A DNA stretch of 64,000 bases from Sulfitobacter noctilucae (lineage in GTDB: Bacteria > Pseudomonadota > Alphaproteobacteria > Rhodobacterales > Rhodobacteraceae): assembly GCF_000622365.1 (NCBI RefSeq), contig NZ_JASC01000014.1, positions 62,001 to 126,000 on the forward strand, read 5' to 3'. The notes under the pieces were generated by a model. That model saw only the letters and a list, made by a program, of their open reading frames with translations. It searched no databases and was not told where the DNA came from. Positions within the stretch are counted from its first letter, which is position 1. Each line of letters starts with the position of its first letter. The translations under genes were made by a program, and so were the position numbers. This document shows, piece after piece, positions 24,207 through 32,627 of this stretch.

Positions 24207-25330
24207 TCAGTTATCGTAGTAAGCGCTATAGGCTCCATAGCTGTCACCATAGCCATAGCGCTTCATCTGGCGTGCGTTGATTTGGCTGAGCACCAAACCA
24301 GAAACCTTGATGTTCACATCTTCAAATGACCGCAGCCCCTCGCGCACCTGCCGATGCGTCGTGCTGTCCCATTTTACGGTATACACAATAGCATCCACAG
24401 CTTGCCCGATAATCCGTGCATCCGGCACAGCCAGAACTGGTGGCGTATTAATGATAATACAATCATATATTTCACGCGCTTCGGTAAGGAAGTCTGTGAA
24501 CCGATCGGAAGAAAAGATATCGGCGGCGTTTGTCTTAGCTTTTTCGCCGACCAAAACATCCGCGCCTAGGTCATCGACAAATATCGTGGCTTCTGACAGC
24601 GCGCGGTCTCCTGACAGTACTGACAACAGGCCTACGTCCCCTGGGACATCAAAGTACTGGCTGAAAACACGGCGCCGAATATCGCCTTCGATCAACAAAA
24701 CCCGCTTCCCAAGACCGGTCAAATTTTGCGTGAGTGCAAGGGATTGCGTCGTCTTGCCTTCCTGAGGGATGGAAGAGGTCGACATGATGACCTGTGGGCG
24801 TCGGTCAAGGTTGGACAACAACACTGAAGTTCGAAGATTGCGGATCGCCTCAGCCGCCGCAGAGGTCGGCTTGTCGACCAGATATTTAAGAACGTTCTTA
24901 CGACGCTGGGCCGGAATCGTAGGAACCTGGCCGATCACAGTGTAACCGGTTCTACCTTCCAATTTAGAAGCGTCGCGGAAGGTCGTCTGAGCAAATTCGC
25001 GCACCAGAACATACCCAGCCCCAAACATCAGACCCAACATCATAGAGAGCGCCAGTATCAGTGATTTACGCGGAGCAGATGGGAGGTTGGGCACCACTGC
25101 ACGCGAGAGAACGCGGCTGTCGGCCTGCTGTATACCTTCCTGAACACTGGTTTCTTTCAACCGGCTGAGGAAAAACTCGACAATCAGGCGGCTCGCCTCT
25201 GACTCGCGCTGCAGTTGCTGCAAGCGAACCAAATCCTCGGACTGGCTTTCGATCTGCTGTTCTTGCTGGCTGATCGTATCCTGAAGTGCTGCAATTTGGC
25301 TTTCTGCACGGTCAACTTCGAGCTGGGCGC
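24207..25330 (-). pseudogene. 5'-truncated Wzz/BY-kinase (exopolysaccharide tyrosine kinase) gene
   Basis: The readable part begins inside a coiled-coil (QLEVDRAESQIAALQDTI) and continues through the second membrane helix (SLILALSMMLGLMFGAGYVLV), the kinase P-loop (SSIPQEGKTT), Walker A' strand (VLLIEGDIRR), Walker B-like IIINTPP and the C-terminal tyrosine cluster YGYGDSYGAYSAYYDN. This is the C-terminal ~370 residues of a Wzc/ExoP-type chain-length regulator with tyrosine kinase. The N-terminal Wzz domain and first membrane helix are missing because the frame runs directly into an IS5-type remnant near 25330. No proper start remains (a TTG at 25232 is the first usable codon), so it is probably non-functional. 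The DNA is visibly richer in A/T than its neighbours. Confidence 0.75.
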
Positions 25331-25650
25331 GCCATGCTGGTCGCTGTACGGTGGGCCTTGAGATAGGTTGCGTCGATCAGCACGGTCTTCTCTTCGCCGT
25401 GGCTGGCCGCCAGACCGACCGTCATCTGCGCTCAGATGCCCTTATTGCTCTAGCGCTTCCAACGGTTGTAGAGCGCATTGTGAGAACCGTACTTCCTCGG
25501 CGTATCGCTGAACTTTAAGCCATTGTTATTGATGAAGATAATCCCCCTTAGCACATGCTGATCGTCAACGCGTGGTTTGCCATGGGGCTTTGGCAAATAG
25601 GGTCTCAAAAACGCCATCCGCGCATCGCTCAACCAGAAAAGATCAGCCAT
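25330..25650 (-). mobile_element. Degenerate IS5-family (IS427-like) transposase remnant
   Basis: The frame starts MADLFWLSDARMAFLRPYLP, continues VDDQHVLRGIIFINNNGLKF and HNALYNRWKR, then meets TAG (25450-25452) and TGA (25432-25434), and goes on in the same frame as MTVGLAASHGEEKTVLIDAT YLKAHRTATSMA until it breaks off at ~25330. These are the IS5 N-terminal domain and the first DDE aspartate region (LIDATYLKAHRT). The remaining ~60% of the transposase, with the rest of the catalytic site, is gone. Its lost right end is joined to the BY-kinase fragment, so a deletion ended within the IS. Confidence 0.85.
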
Positions 25651-25699
25651 GTCACCGCTCGTTCTTCAACGGTGGGTCATACAGCTTTCCGGAAATGAA

Positions 25700-25921
25700 T
25701 GGGTCCTATCGCTAGGATCATCCAATCCGGCGGACTTTGGTGCTGTGACAGCTTGGCATCTGAATGCCCGCAATGCCACGAACATGACATTGGCCACTCG
25801 TTTCATGATGCAGCCGAATGATGTTGTCTTCATCGCTGAGCAGCTAATCACCCGTTGGAACCGTGCGCTGAGACAGATCTTCCCATCGCTGATCGGTCTG
25901 GCAAATGTCGCCACGAACTAA
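25700..25921 (+). pseudogene. 3' fragment of a Wza-like polysaccharide export protein gene
   Basis: About 73 codons ending ANVATN and stop at 25919-25921. The text SNPADFGAVTAWHLNARNAT, then TLATRFMMQPNDVVFIAEQL and TRWNRALRQIFP matches the end of Wza/GumB-type outer-membrane export proteins, where a phrase like F.M..NDVVYV is followed by W.K.L.Q. The 5' part is missing; the bases at ~25650-25690 belong to the IS end. The left limit is approximate. It points away from the IS, as does the BY-kinase fragment on the other side. Confidence 0.6.
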
Positions 25922-25925
25922 GTCT

Positions 25926-25945
25926 GAGCGGGGTAAGCCCCGCTC
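25926..25945 (+). terminator. Hairpin after the Wza fragment
   Basis: GAGCGGGG (25926-25933), loop TAAG, CCCCGCTC (25938-25945). Eight perfect base pairs five bases after the stop codon; no T-run, but position fits the terminator of the former export gene. Confidence 0.6.
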
Positions 25946-26146
25946 GTTCAGATCACTCGGCATGAGATCGTCATAAAGTTCTACTGATCCACAAGACCGG
26001 TGCACCATACGGTCTAGTGGGACATGCTCAGGTGAGCTTCACGCTTCTGCACCCAGCCGCGCTTCCTGCGGTCCTTTGGATGTATTGTATGGAAGCGGGC
26101 GGACCAATTTCAGCGGCACTGCTTGATGTGTTTTGTGGCGCATATA

Positions 26147-26185
26147 GCGGCGACTTCAGATCGCCGCTCGGGAGGTATCCCGAGC
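26147..26185. terminator. Two overlapping hairpins downstream of the YjbF-like gene
   Basis: GCGGCGA/TCGCCGC (26147-26153 with 26161-26167) and GCTCGGGA/TCCCGAGC (26166-26173 with 26178-26185) share two bases, so only one can form fully at a time. They lie 35 bases beyond the stop of the YjbF-like gene. The remaining ~200 bases of the gap from 25946 show no gene. Confidence 0.45.
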
Positions 26186-26219
26186 GCTCCCACGCTAACC
26201 GAAGACCGCAACATGCTCG

Positions 26220-26873
26220 TCAGTAGTTGTGAACCGTCTTGATCTGGAACTCACCGAAAAGCTCACCACTCCACTGTCGCGACTGCGCAATGCGGCCCCT
26301 GCTGGTATCGACCCAGTAGGTGTTGGTGAAGGATTGATCGAGGTTGTTACATGTCTCGACCATACGCCGGGTCCGGGTTGCGCCATTGTGCAACTGGATC
26401 GTTTCTGACCCTTGGTTCTCGATGGTGCAAATATAGGCCCGCGTGTCGGTCGTATTGTTTCCGGTCAGGAAGGTGTGCACCCGCTCTACCTGGCCCGAGC
26501 GGCCTGCAAGAATGGCGCTGGCTGACGCTGATACATCAGAGGCCAGCATGCCTGCACCCACACCGCGTGTGCCATGCAAGACGCCACGATCAAACGTCAA
26601 CGCAACGCCGTCAGTGCCCAGCCATGTTTCAATGCTGCCACGGCCGCTTTCGCGTAGAAAGCCACCCTGGATCCCGGATGAGGTGATCGTGACCTGCAGT
26701 GCAGGACCACCACCGGCCTGCAAGAGGGGACGGAACCGAGGGAACTGGCCATCGTAGGACGGGCCAACAGGTTCGTCCAACAACACGTTCAACGCGCGGT
26801 CCTGAAAGCTCTGTTCACCGCAGGCACCAAGGGCCAGTGCTGCACCGAATGCTATGCTAAGGGACCATTTCAT
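26220..26873 (-). CDS. YjbF/GfcB-like outer-membrane lipoprotein
   Basis: 217 residues. Signal peptide with lipobox LGAC (MKWSLSIAFGAALALGAC), so the mature protein is lipidated at Cys18. The body, including QVTITSSGIQGGFL..GRGSIETWLGTDG and TYWVDTSRGRIAQSRQWSGE, fits the YjbF/GfcB family of group-4-capsule and exopolysaccharide operons. ATG 26873 overlaps the yjbH stop as ATGA, so the two are coupled. Acts with YjbH in polysaccharide secretion or surface assembly. Confidence 0.82.
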   Translation of the reverse strand: MKWSLSIAFGAALALGACGEQSFQDRALNVLLDEPVGPSYDGQFPRFRPLLQAGGGPALQVTITSSGIQGGFLRESGRGSIETWLGTDGVALTFDRGVLHGTRGVGAGMLASDVSASASAILAGRSGQVERVHTFLTGNNTTDTRAYICTIENQGSETIQLHNGATRTRRMVETCNNLDQSFTNTYWVDTSRGRIAQSRQWSGELFGEFQIKTVHNY

Positions 26874-28861
26874 CGCAGATACCGTCCCCAACCATCGCGC
26901 AGCTCTTTGCCGCGGTATTCCCGAACCTGACGGTGCAGGCGATTTTGCACGTTCAGCCTTGCACCACCATCACGCTGCACCGGCCGGATTGTCTGGCTCA
27001 CGATGGTTTTGCTTGGGTTGCCGGTAAGGAAGGACAGCGGCACTTCAAACCGGATGCCCTTGTCAAAGGACCCTTCGCCAAAATCAGTCGAGCTGACATC
27101 GGTCACTGTAAAGAAGCCCCCTACACGGAAGCCGTTGTTAAACTCGCGGTCCAGAGAGAACGTGGCCCCCCAATCGCCCGCAAGGTAGCGTCCCGCGTCG
27201 ACCTGACCCAGAAAGCCGTTGCCGAAGTCATAATAGGCGGAGGCATGTCCGGTTACGACATCGTAGTCCTGAAAGCCGAATAGCTTGTCGAAATCGCGTT
27301 GTTTGGCATAGTTTACTTCGGCCCCGAGCGCGAGACGACTGCCAACTGGATACCACAGCAATTCCGCCGACACGCCGCCGAACATGCTTTCCAGGTAGCC
27401 ACCCGTGACCCGGCCGAACAAATCCTCTCCCGGGCGGAATTGGTATTCAGAGGTCAGCCTGTTTACCTCGAAATCAGATTCCTGCGCATAGCGCACCGCA
27501 TTTGTGCGCACCGGTTCGATGAGCGAGTCCGACACGCGATCTGAATCTTCGATGTTGCCTGCCACCGGATAGCGGAACTGGCCTGCAAACGTCATCCCCG
27601 GTGTCGGGCGGAAAGACACATCAAACTGTGCACCGACCTCGACCCGGACCGGATTGTCGGGATCAAAAAATGAAAACGCGGCATAGGGTTTCAAACCGTA
27701 GTCAAAAATCGGGTAGAGGTCGGACAATTCGCCGTTTCTGCCCTGATCTGCAGCGTCCTCGATCCGGGCGCGGGAATAGGTCCGCCACGCCCCGTCGTAG
27801 TCATACTGCAAGTCTTCCAGATCGGAGCGCTTCGTCACAACCCGGCTGATCGGGACGCCGCGTTCCTGAAACACTACGGTCAGCTCTTCGACATGTGGTG
27901 GCAGTGTTGTGGCCATCGCGCGTGCTGCTCGGCCTGCGGCCTGCGCCTCGGCACCAAAGAGGTTGTTCTCGATACGTACGGTGGCGCGGGTGCGCTCTAG
28001 GGTAAAGCCTTGCAAGACCATGCTGTTCTCGGCCAGTTTTGCGCGCAGCACTTCCTGCGCCGCGTCCTTGCCTCCGCCAAGCGCCGAATTGTTCCAGGCC
28101 GCCACTGCCAGATCATTGCGTGACCCGACCGGTCGGGGCGACGCATCGCGTCCACCGGGGATCGCTGGCTTTCTCGGGTCGAGCACATAGCTGAATTGCG
28201 CACCGATCTCATTGCCGCCTACAACGAACGCCTTGAGATCGACGCCGTTATCGAACCGATGCTGAAGCCCGACGTTCAACGGCAATGAAATATCAATCAA
28301 GTCCAAGTTTGATGCGCGATCGTAGGTATCGGTGGAATACTCGGCAAAAACCTTGGTTTGTTCGTTGAATTTATAGCTCGCACCGGCAAAAAACGATGCC
28401 GGTCCTCGGAACCATTCATCTGATTCCAGTCGCCCACCGTCACCCGAAGTGCCAGAAGGTCTTGTTTCGAAACGATCGTCGATCACGCCAAGCGGGTTGG
28501 TGAAGCTGCCGCGTCCGGCAAACCTTCCCCACCCGATCCCACCAGTCAACTCGAACCGTGACCCAAAAGACTTGGTCGCGACGACATACTCTCCGCTAAA
28601 TCTTCCTGTGCCCAAAAAGTCGCGCAGACCAACGGCAACGGCAGGACGTATGCTCTTTTCATCTAGGAGATTGATATGAATGTCGAAACTGCGATCGAAT
28701 GTGGCCCCACCGTCTCGCGCTTGATCATCGAGCCTGCTGTAGCGAAAGCTGCCGGAGACACGAGGCAGAACCTGAAAAGTGACCGTGTTACGAATAGTAG
28801 GGCCGACAATACTGCTTGTGAAAGCGAGTTCGCCATCATTCAAACGACGGGCCGTGGGCAT
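26870..28861 (-). CDS. YjbH-domain outer-membrane protein; true start unclear
   Basis: From the first in-frame ATG (28861) the product has 663 residues, rich in beta-strand segments expected for an outer-membrane barrel, with family pieces such as NLFGAEAQAAGRAARAMATT and PPHVEELTVVF. However, the same frame continues upstream to at least 28993 and encodes a hydrophobic signal peptide (FFLLAFGSASVLALTSATAQ) followed by LSTYGTPGIVEMPTARRLNDG, the usual mature N-terminus of YjbH proteins. That extension contains no ATG, GTG or TTG before an in-frame TGA at 29048-29050. Either the start codon has been lost or a rare start is used. Works with YjbF in exopolysaccharide export. Confidence 0.8.
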   Translation of the reverse strand: MPTARRLNDGELAFTSSIVGPTIRNTVTFQVLPRVSGSFRYSRLDDQARDGGATFDRSFDIHINLLDEKSIRPAVAVGLRDFLGTGRFSGEYVVATKSFGSRFELTGGIGWGRFAGRGSFTNPLGVIDDRFETRPSGTSGDGGRLESDEWFRGPASFFAGASYKFNEQTKVFAEYSTDTYDRASNLDLIDISLPLNVGLQHRFDNGVDLKAFVVGGNEIGAQFSYVLDPRKPAIPGGRDASPRPVGSRNDLAVAAWNNSALGGGKDAAQEVLRAKLAENSMVLQGFTLERTRATVRIENNLFGAEAQAAGRAARAMATTLPPHVEELTVVFQERGVPISRVVTKRSDLEDLQYDYDGAWRTYSRARIEDAADQGRNGELSDLYPIFDYGLKPYAAFSFFDPDNPVRVEVGAQFDVSFRPTPGMTFAGQFRYPVAGNIEDSDRVSDSLIEPVRTNAVRYAQESDFEVNRLTSEYQFRPGEDLFGRVTGGYLESMFGGVSAELLWYPVGSRLALGAEVNYAKQRDFDKLFGFQDYDVVTGHASAYYDFGNGFLGQVDAGRYLAGDWGATFSLDREFNNGFRVGGFFTVTDVSSTDFGEGSFDKGIRFEVPLSFLTGNPSKTIVSQTIRPVQRDGGARLNVQNRLHRQVREYRGKELRDGWGRYLR

Positions 28862-29055
28862 TTCAACAATGCCGGGCGTGCCGTATGTCGAAAGCGAAGT
28901 GCGGTTAGATTGGGCGGTCGCGCTGGTCAGAGCCAGTACGGAAGCTGATCCGAAGGCCAGCAGGAAAAATGGAGAAGTTCGAAGGCGCGATATTGCGCTA
29001 GCTATGCAACAATATGCCGTTAAGCCGCAATTTGTTGCCCCGGAGTATCAGTATC

Positions 29056-29850
29056 TCAATCCCACGGCTGGTCGGGATCAGGCAGTGGAATAGACGCGAG
29101 AAGTTCGCGGGTATAGGCGGCTTGGGGCGCAGCAAACAATGCATCTGTATCACCTTGCTCGACGACTTCGCCGTGATGCAGCACAAGAACGCGATCGCAG
29201 AGCCTGCGGATCACCGACAGGTCGTGGCTGATGAACCCTAGCGTCAGCCCCAATTCGCCCACCAGTTTACCCAGTAGATTCAACACCTGCGCTTGGCTTG
29301 ATACATCAAGGCCCGAAACAATCTCATCGGCGAGGATGAAATCGGGCCGCAGGGCGATAGCGCGGGCAATGCCGACGCGCTGGCGCTGACCGCCCGAGAG
29401 TTCATGCGGGAAACGGCGTGCAAAGCTGCGGGGCAGGCCGACCATGTCGAGCGCCTCATTCACGCGGGCAGTCAGTCCATCAAAGCCGTACAACTTCAAC
29501 GGCCCTGCAATGATCCCGCCGACCCGGCGGCGCGGGTTCAACGACGACATCGGGTCTTGAAAGATCATCTGAAAACGCTGCCGCATCCCGCGCAACTGAT
29601 CTTCGGTTTGGTGGGTGATGTCGGTGCCATCAAATGCAATTGTACCGCTATCAGGCTCCAGCAGGCGCAGCATCGCGCGGCCCAAGGTGGATTTGCCGGA
29701 GCCGGAACCACCAACAATGCCGAGAACGGCCCCTTTCGGCAAATCAAAGCTGATCCCTTTGAGCACGGGCGTACGCGGTGCCGCCCCCAGCAGGGGTTTG
29801 CGCGTGAGATCAGGAAAGGAAAGCCGAAGATCGCGGACTTGATACATCAT
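29056..29850 (-). CDS. Oligopeptide-type ABC transporter ATPase (DppF/OppF-like)
   Basis: 264 residues. Walker A GGSGSGKST at ~47-55, signature LSGGQRQR, Walker B FILADEIVSGLD (Glu followed by Ile where most have Pro), H-loop FISHD; the C-terminal VEQGDTDALFAAPQAAYTRELLASIP is the peptide-transporter type extension. It is the last gene of the five-gene transporter and overlaps the preceding ATPase start by four bases. Energises import of the substrate recognised by the binding protein at 32628-34154. Confidence 0.9.
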   Translation of the reverse strand: MMYQVRDLRLSFPDLTRKPLLGAAPRTPVLKGISFDLPKGAVLGIVGGSGSGKSTLGRAMLRLLEPDSGTIAFDGTDITHQTEDQLRGMRQRFQMIFQDPMSSLNPRRRVGGIIAGPLKLYGFDGLTARVNEALDMVGLPRSFARRFPHELSGGQRQRVGIARAIALRPDFILADEIVSGLDVSSQAQVLNLLGKLVGELGLTLGFISHDLSVIRRLCDRVLVLHHGEVVEQGDTDALFAAPQAAYTRELLASIPLPDPDQPWD

Positions 29851-30716
29851 GTGCCCGCCCTCGCATCGTGCCAGCGAACTTCAGCCTCAACCTCTTCGAT
29901 CACCGTATCAGAGACCGGCGTCAGACTTCCCAACGGATCTTCGTAACTGGGTGTGGCCGAGAGCAAGGCGCGCGAATAGGAATGGATCGGTCGCATGAAA
30001 AACCGCTGCATCCGGGCCTCTTCGACCACTTTGCCGGCATAGAGAACACTAAGAGTATCACATACCTTGGACACCACGCCCAGATCGTGGGTGACAAAGA
30101 GCAGCGCCGTACCATGCCGCGCCTGCATTTGAGCGATCAGTCGAAGGATCTGCTTTTGCACCGTGACGTCCAGCGCGGTCGTCGGCTCATCTGCGATGAT
30201 CAGCTTGGGTTCGGCGGCAAAGGCAGAGGCAATGAGGATGCGCTGGCGCATACCGCCTGACAATTCGTGGGGGTAGCTGCGCATTACTCTTGCGGCATTG
30301 GGGATCTGCACCTCGTCCAGCAGTTCCAGCGCGCGGGCCTCGGCCGCCTGCTTCGTCCAGCCAAGGATATCGATCAGCCGCCGCGTGATCTGTGGCCCGA
30401 TCCGTTTCGAAGGGTTCAGTGCGGTCAGCGGATCCTGCGGGATCAACGCAGCCGTAGCCCCGATGCGCCGCCGCCGTTCGGCCGCGGACAGCGACAGCAG
30501 ATCGACACCGTCCAGCCAGATTTCTCCGCCCGTGATCTGCAAAGCGCGGGGCAGGGTGCCCAGCACCGCTTTGCCGATCATCGATTTACCCGCGCCGCTT
30601 TCGCCGACCAGCCCGTGCACCTGACCCGCCGCAACATTCAGCGAAACGGACCGCAGGATCACCGGGCCAGAGCGCAGCCGCACCGTCAGGTTCCTTATGA
30701 TCAGATAGCCGCTCAT
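29847..30716 (-). CDS. Oligopeptide-type ABC transporter ATPase (DppD/OppD-like)
   Basis: 289 residues. Walker A GESGAGKS, signature ELSGGMRQR, Walker [13 protein letters not shown], and the C-terminal extension [16 protein letters not shown] found in OppD-type subunits. Start overlaps the permease stop by four bases. Partner of the DppF-like subunit; both needed for the heterodimeric motor. Confidence 0.9.
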   Translation of the reverse strand: MSGYLIIRNLTVRLRSGPVILRSVSLNVAAGQVHGLVGESGAGKSMIGKAVLGTLPRALQITGGEIWLDGVDLLSLSAAERRRRIGATAALIPQDPLTALNPSKRIGPQITRRLIDILGWTKQAAEARALELLDEVQIPNAARVMRSYPHELSGGMRQRILIASAFAAEPKLIIADEPTTALDVTVQKQILRLIAQMQARHGTALLFVTHDLGVVSKVCDTLSVLYAGKVVEEARMQRFFMRPIHSYSRALLSATPSYEDPLGSLTPVSDTVIEEVEAEVRWHDARAGT

Positions 30717-31564
30717 CTCAGCACCGGATCAAAGCGGTCTTTCAACCCTTCGCCCAATTGGCTGAAACTCAGCACCGTGAGGAACAACGTGATAAGCGGG
30801 AAAACCAGCACCCACCACGCCTGATGTACCGATGTGCGCCCTTCGGCAATCATGCCCCCCCAAGTAGGGCTGTCGGTGGATATCGAGAGGTTCACAAAAC
30901 TCAGGATCGCTTCGACGATCACGGCAATGCCCATTTCCAGCGTCAGCAGGGCCACGATGGTGGGCAGCACGTTGGGCAGGATCTCGGTCAGCATGGTGCC
31001 GAACCGGGTGCGTCCGGCCACTTGGGCAGAGGCGACGTAATCCATCGCCCCCTGTGTCATCGCCTCGGCTCGGATTACGCGCGCAAAGCGGGTCCAATCA
31101 ATCACAACGATGGCGATGATGATCGAGATCAGACCGGGACCCAGTACCGCAATAAGCAAAATTGCAAACAGCACGGGCGGAAAGGCCATCCAGATGTCGA
31201 CAAAACGGCTGATAATCCGGTCGGGCCAGCCGCGATAATAGCCCGCGATCAGGCCCAGCGTCGCACCGATGACGCAGGTCAGCGTACCTGCCACCAGCGC
31301 CACAATCAGCGCCAGCCGCGTGCCATAGAGGATACGGCTTAGCACATCACGGCCCAGCGAATCTGTGCCCAGCAGATACCCCGGTTCCGCTCCCTGCACC
31401 CAGAAAGGCGGCATGCGGCCCAGAAACAGGTCTTGCATCAGCGGATCTTTGGGTGCGATCCACGGGGTGAAAAGTGCGCCGAGTGCCAGCAAAGTCAGCC
31501 AGCCGCCCGAGAGCCACAACCGTAGACCGATAGGTCTGCGAATATCTCCGCGCGCATCACGCAT
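30713..31564 (-). CDS. Oligopeptide-type ABC transporter permease (DppC-like)
   Basis: 283 residues with six membrane segments. YLLGTDSLGRDVLSRILYG is the DppC signature, and the EAA loop reads EAMTQGAMDYVASAQVAGRT. Start overlaps the DppB stop by eight bases. Inner-membrane channel half. Confidence 0.91.
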   Translation of the reverse strand: MRDARGDIRRPIGLRLWLSGGWLTLLALGALFTPWIAPKDPLMQDLFLGRMPPFWVQGAEPGYLLGTDSLGRDVLSRILYGTRLALIVALVAGTLTCVIGATLGLIAGYYRGWPDRIISRFVDIWMAFPPVLFAILLIAVLGPGLISIIIAIVVIDWTRFARVIRAEAMTQGAMDYVASAQVAGRTRFGTMLTEILPNVLPTIVALLTLEMGIAVIVEAILSFVNLSISTDSPTWGGMIAEGRTSVHQAWWVLVFPLITLFLTVLSFSQLGEGLKDRFDPVLR

Positions 31565-32567
31565 GACGCAGCCGGGGATTCAGTACAACATAGAGCATAT
31601 CGACCACCAGATTGACGATGGTAAACAGGAGCGCAAAGAGGATTACGATCCCCTGGATCAGCGGCAGGTCGCGGTTGATCACCGCGTCGATGGCCATATT
31701 GCCAAGCCCCTCGTAGCTAAAGAGCCGTTCGATGATCACAGTGCCGCCGATTAGAAAGGTGAATTGCACGCCTACCAAAGTCAATGTGGGCAGGATTGCG
31801 TTGGGCAGAGCCTCGCGCGTGATGACGTGGTTCTCACCATATCCCTTGGTGCGGGCAAGCGTCACATAATCCAGATGCATGGTTTCTTTCAGCGATTGCT
31901 TCAGTAGTTGCGCGATGATGGCGGCTAGCGGGATGGCCAAGGCCAGCGCGGGCATGAACATGTGGCCAATGAGGTCGGCGAGGACGTCAAAGCGAAGCCG
32001 CACCAGGGCCTCGAAGAAATAGAAATTCGTGTTGAAATCAATGTTTAGCGCGGGCGAGATGCGGCCCGAGATGTGGAACACCGGCCAGAGCACGCCGAAC
32101 AACAGGATCAGCACCAACCCCCACAGAAAATCCGGGATCGACAGCGCCATGCCGGCGCTGATGTCAACCGCGCCTTCGGTCTTGGTGTCGCGGTAGCGGG
32201 TGCCCAAGAGGGCCATCGTTCCGCCGATCACAATCGCGATGGACAATGCAAAGATCGACAGCTCTAATGTGGCGGGCAGGCGGCCCAGCACGAGCCCGGC
32301 TACCGGTTGGCGCAATGAAATGGAGGTGCCGAAATCGCCCTGCATCACCCCGCCCAGCCAGATCACGAATTGCTCAAAGATGGATTTGTCGAACCCGTAT
32401 TGGGTCTGCAACCGCGCGATATCGGCTTCGGTGGCACCGGGTGGCAGCATCATAGCAATCGGATTGCCGGGCACCACGCGGATCACGACAAAGACAATCA
32501 CCGCCACGCCGATAAGCGTCACAAGCGTCGTCAGCAGACGGATCAAGATGTTGCGGAGGAGTGTCAT
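31557..32567 (-). CDS. Oligopeptide-type ABC transporter permease (DppB-like)
   Basis: 336 residues. The N-terminal membrane helix is followed by VVPGNPIAMMLPPGATEADI, typical of DppB; the EAA loop is LKETMHLDYVTLARTKGYGE; C-terminal part VIERLFSYEGLGNMAIDAVINRDLPLIQG is conserved. Lies 60 bases after the binding-protein gene, separated by a strong hairpin. Confidence 0.91.
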   Translation of the reverse strand: MTLLRNILIRLLTTLVTLIGVAVIVFVVIRVVPGNPIAMMLPPGATEADIARLQTQYGFDKSIFEQFVIWLGGVMQGDFGTSISLRQPVAGLVLGRLPATLELSIFALSIAIVIGGTMALLGTRYRDTKTEGAVDISAGMALSIPDFLWGLVLILLFGVLWPVFHISGRISPALNIDFNTNFYFFEALVRLRFDVLADLIGHMFMPALALAIPLAAIIAQLLKQSLKETMHLDYVTLARTKGYGENHVITREALPNAILPTLTLVGVQFTFLIGGTVIIERLFSYEGLGNMAIDAVINRDLPLIQGIVILFALLFTIVNLVVDMLYVVLNPRLRHA

Positions 32568-32584
32568 GTATTCTGCTCGAAAAT

Positions 32585-32612
32585 AGGCGGGGCCATCTGC
32601 GCAGCCCCGCCT
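32585..32612 (-). terminator. Hairpin between the binding-protein gene and dppB-like gene
   Basis: AGGCGGGGC (32585-32593) pairs with GCCCCGCCT (32604-32612), nine perfect pairs with a ten-base loop, followed on the transcribed strand by ATTTTCG. Likely raises binding-protein expression over the membrane components by partial termination or mRNA protection. Confidence 0.62.
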
Positions 32613-32627
32613 GTATTAAAATCTAAC

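Noticed and set aside
25649-25699. Start of the plus-strand Wza frame at 25649 as a complete 90-residue gene
   Set aside because: The first ~15 codons overlap the IS5 end on the other strand; the protein similarity begins only after them, so it is treated as a 3' fragment.
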